DNA from: Verrucomicrobiales bacterium
Lineage (GTDB): Bacteria; Verrucomicrobiota; Verrucomicrobiia; Verrucomicrobiales; DEV007
Length of the DNA: 64,000 bases
NCBI GenBank assembly: GCA_002698785.1
Contig: PAAG01000053.1
Coordinates: 1-64,000 of the forward strand
Direction of reading: 5' to 3'
In this document: positions 63,001 through 64,000 of the stretch, piece after piece
How the letters are laid out: every line of letters begins with the position of its first letter
How positions within the stretch are numbered: position 1 is the first letter of the stretch
Notes under the pieces: generated by a model
The model's input: only the letters and a program-made list of their open reading frames with translations
Databases searched by the model: none
What the model was told of the DNA's origin: nothing
Translations under genes and position numbers: made by a program

Positions 63001-63968
63001 TTATTGATCGACAACCTCCAATCAACTTTCGAGCCCTCCATTATGCTGATCTTTCGAGTGTCGGTGACTTCTTTCAACTCTTCATCCAGATAGGCAGGTG
63101 GGGTGACGGTGGCATCTGCCTGCTGAAGTTCGGGATATTCAAATATCGTGATTGAGAAGTCGTCCGACTTTGCTGATTCGTAGGCGACTCGGTAGTTTCC
63201 GCTCTCGTTCACAGACGGAATAAGTGCGGAAAAGACGGTATCGTCGAGGCCAGGAGTCATTGGAATTCGCCGTTCTCCTGATGCACCATCGAGAACAAGC
63301 AGGGAAGCCGTCGGTGCTCTGCCTGAAAACGTTGCTTCCACAATGAGGCGGCTTCCTTTCTCGATTTCAACGTCGCCTGGACTTACTGCGATGGAGACCT
63401 CGGGCTTTGTCTCGGGAGTCTTTTCGGATACTCGTTCCTGGGAAGTGGATAGTGGCGTTCTGTTACTTGGCACTTCACCCAGAAGAATCCACGCACACGC
63501 ACCAAACAGAACCAACGCTGAAAATTGTAACCAAGCCGCCCCGACAAGTTTCCGAGAGGACACTTGCTTTACCCAGCGGTTTTTCACTGCGTGCTCGGAT
63601 ACTTCTTCAAGGAGTTTGCGCTGGAGATACGAAAGCGACCCATCTTCAGCCGGTTTCTGATCCATCGCTGCAAGGAGTGCTGCACGAAGGTCGGGATGTG
63701 ATTCTTCCACTTTTCGGGCGATCTCCCTGGCGTTGACCTGACGGCTCTCAATCCAACCGAGGCCGAGCAATATGGCAGCGACAACTCCGAAGAGAACGCC
63801 GAGAACTGCAACCCATGACCACCAACCAGAGGTGACCACTAGAAAAATCAAAATGCCGAATGCGATGGCCCCGACCGTCAATATGATCGAGATCAAATTG
63901 CGGCGTTGCAATTGCTTCTCCGCTGCGATCACTGGTTGCAGGCAGCTCTCTAAAAATTTCTCAATCAT
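60063..63968 (-). CDS. Giant membrane protein with coiled coil and Gly/Gln/Lys-rich region (DUF4175-like)
   Basis: 1301 residues, ATG start. Three membrane helices (about 25-46, 49-72, 143-164) frame a small domain; residues 180-520 hold Ig-like beta repeats outside the membrane (VSIAVSPGDVEIEKGS..., SITVKENVPPELKLKFPG). Residues about 620-970 are a long coiled coil (EEERSEIERQLKRLQEEQRELLREVDDLSE). Residues about 1000-1155 form a low-complexity Gly/Gln/Lys/Glu tract. The C-terminal 100 residues are a folded helical part (SLGSIEEMIPQEDIRNDIARVLDDARAMRIDYRRNN). It resembles DUF4175 proteins of Bat/MoxR-type operons and is the first visible gene of the operon; the upstream genes lie beyond the right edge. 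Confidence 0.85.
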   Translation of the reverse strand: MIEKFLESCLQPVIAAEKQLQRRNLISIILTVGAIAFGILIFLVVTSGWWSWVAVLGVLFGVVAAILLGLGWIESRQVNAREIARKVEESHPDLRAALLAAMDQKPAEDGSLSYLQRKLLEEVSEHAVKNRWVKQVSSRKLVGAAWLQFSALVLFGACAWILLGEVPSNRTPLSTSQERVSEKTPETKPEVSIAVSPGDVEIEKGSRLIVEATFSGRAPTASLLVLDGASGERRIPMTPGLDDTVFSALIPSVNESGNYRVAYESAKSDDFSITIFEYPELQQADATVTPPAYLDEELKEVTDTRKISIMEGSKVDWRLSINKPIKEAELYGEDGESIPLKPSAEDAKVLVASHVPDKTQKYRVHLVDDADRANKRPPWISITVKENVPPELKLKFPGRDYKVSALQELPLEAEVWDDVEVLRTGLSYYYNDKEETVELTTSPLAGNENHNLETLVDVETLETKPTDLISYHFWAEDVDKEGKVRRTSSDLFYANVRYFEDIVREGQPPSGAGAGQQPADELVRLQKDIVNASWKTLREHQLNRPFKSLANNVEVILESQIIVHSMAEEAMQQIEDAELRQIYQDARDLMQVSADRFTGVLEAADGEGLKSGHQAALDVYEKLLEAQSKERQIAMAKNPSQGSSQQERQENLNLELKQKDLKYEEKSQAEQATQSAEQKEDLAVLQKLKELARRQEAIAEKIKELQNQLASASEEERSEIERQLKRLQEEQRELLREVDDLSERMDSKENRSRMAEERKQLEETRKNIQEASEQMEKNDLADAANSATRATEKLGEMEEDFRQKTSNQFADEMRDLREASRRMVENQKAVSERLEEAADNQSDPDPFSPENRQEQRELAQTINEQSRALSDLMESMKTLSEESEISEPLLSDALYDTIRDAMTNGVEQSLEEARNMTFYNRPDQARSAEQAAARGMEEINEGIEKAAEKVLGNEADALRMARSELDRLIEQAREETERIAGEEGEPQGGSQSSEEEGESSNGENLAQQEGKGGQSPEEGKNQEGQKGKGKAKGEQGEGTEVAESGKAKGQSPGEGETEESGKGKGKGKEGQGKGEMAQGDTPGQGQGKGKEKGSTPGQGEGEGEQPGGSQKGKGKGDSQMAQGEGQGQQGGPSDSQQGNQGQQGNGSRDGQRRSGLAMGGDDRGGGLPTGGADSTTPLFFNQQSERRQNGPVTGEDYKEWAESLGSIEEMIPQEDIRNDIARVLDDARAMRIDYRRNNEPPAAATIQEKITSPLLELRERISEELAKMNKENPIAPIDRDPVPSEFRDLVRRYYEELGTGN

Positions 63969-64000
63969 GGATCAGGAAGGAGTTGCTGTTGGAATGCTGG

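Overview
The window looks like a chromosomal segment of a marine or environmental member of the PVC group, most likely Verrucomicrobiota. Pointers to this are four sulfatases of different subtypes, an ECF sigma factor directly followed by a Ser/Thr kinase with a C-terminal propeller-like region, a ThuA / PVC-type propeller / HEAT-like / cytochrome c fusion, the large coiled-coil and Gly/Gln-rich membrane protein of a Bat-like operon, and a general lack of strong Shine-Dalgarno sites. No rRNA gene or taxon marker is present, so this assignment is inference.

Region 1 (1-22130) is a mobile genomic island. Its right border is a 44-base 3' fragment of a tRNA-Phe gene (22087-22130) followed by the tRNA terminator. 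Next to it lie a tyrosine integrase (20525-21943, minus) and a small excisionase-like protein. The left border is outside the window. Cargo from left to right: the end of an IS110-type transposase; a minus-strand antiphage module that matches the Shango layout (TerB-domain membrane protein, P-loop ATPase, Lhr-like helicase) followed by an SF1 helicase that appears split by a frameshift; an HNH nuclease; a small HTH protein and a serine resolvase with a possible res site; a minus-strand cluster of four genes (HEPN-like protein, Mrr-like nuclease, ParB-like protein, PD-(D/E)xK-like protein); an XRE regulator divergent from an exported protein and a zinc-ribbon membrane protein, with a perfect palindrome between them; and a 1.4-kb gene-free stretch with a 9-10-base periodic array and a 297-base element with perfect 29-base inverted ends.

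Region 2 (22.2-29.5 kb) is transitional. It holds an alpha/beta hydrolase, an AraC-type and a LuxR-type regulator, two small genes (one DUF6941-like), a secreted protein with an acidic centre and basic end, and the start of the ECF sigma/kinase pair.

Region 3 (29.5-55.4 kb) is core metabolism and glycan turnover: kinase, ThuA/propeller/cytochrome c protein, malic enzyme with two YeeE-like membrane proteins, a NaChBac-like sodium channel, a site-2 protease with CBS domains, a murI-sulfatase-monooxygenase gene cluster, an unassigned probable TIM-barrel protein, three further sulfatases, a ParA/MinD-like ATPase, and the glycolytic cluster gap-pgk-tpiA with strong terminators. The sulfatases suggest use of sulfated polysaccharides.

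Region 4 (55.4-64.0 kb) is a tight minus-strand operon of four cell-envelope proteins: the 1301-residue coiled-coil protein, a protein with VWA-like and amidotransferase-like regions, a caspase-fold protein that appears to have lost its catalytic Cys, and a membrane protein. It resembles the downstream half of MoxR/Bat operons; the MoxR and BatA genes would lie beyond the right edge.
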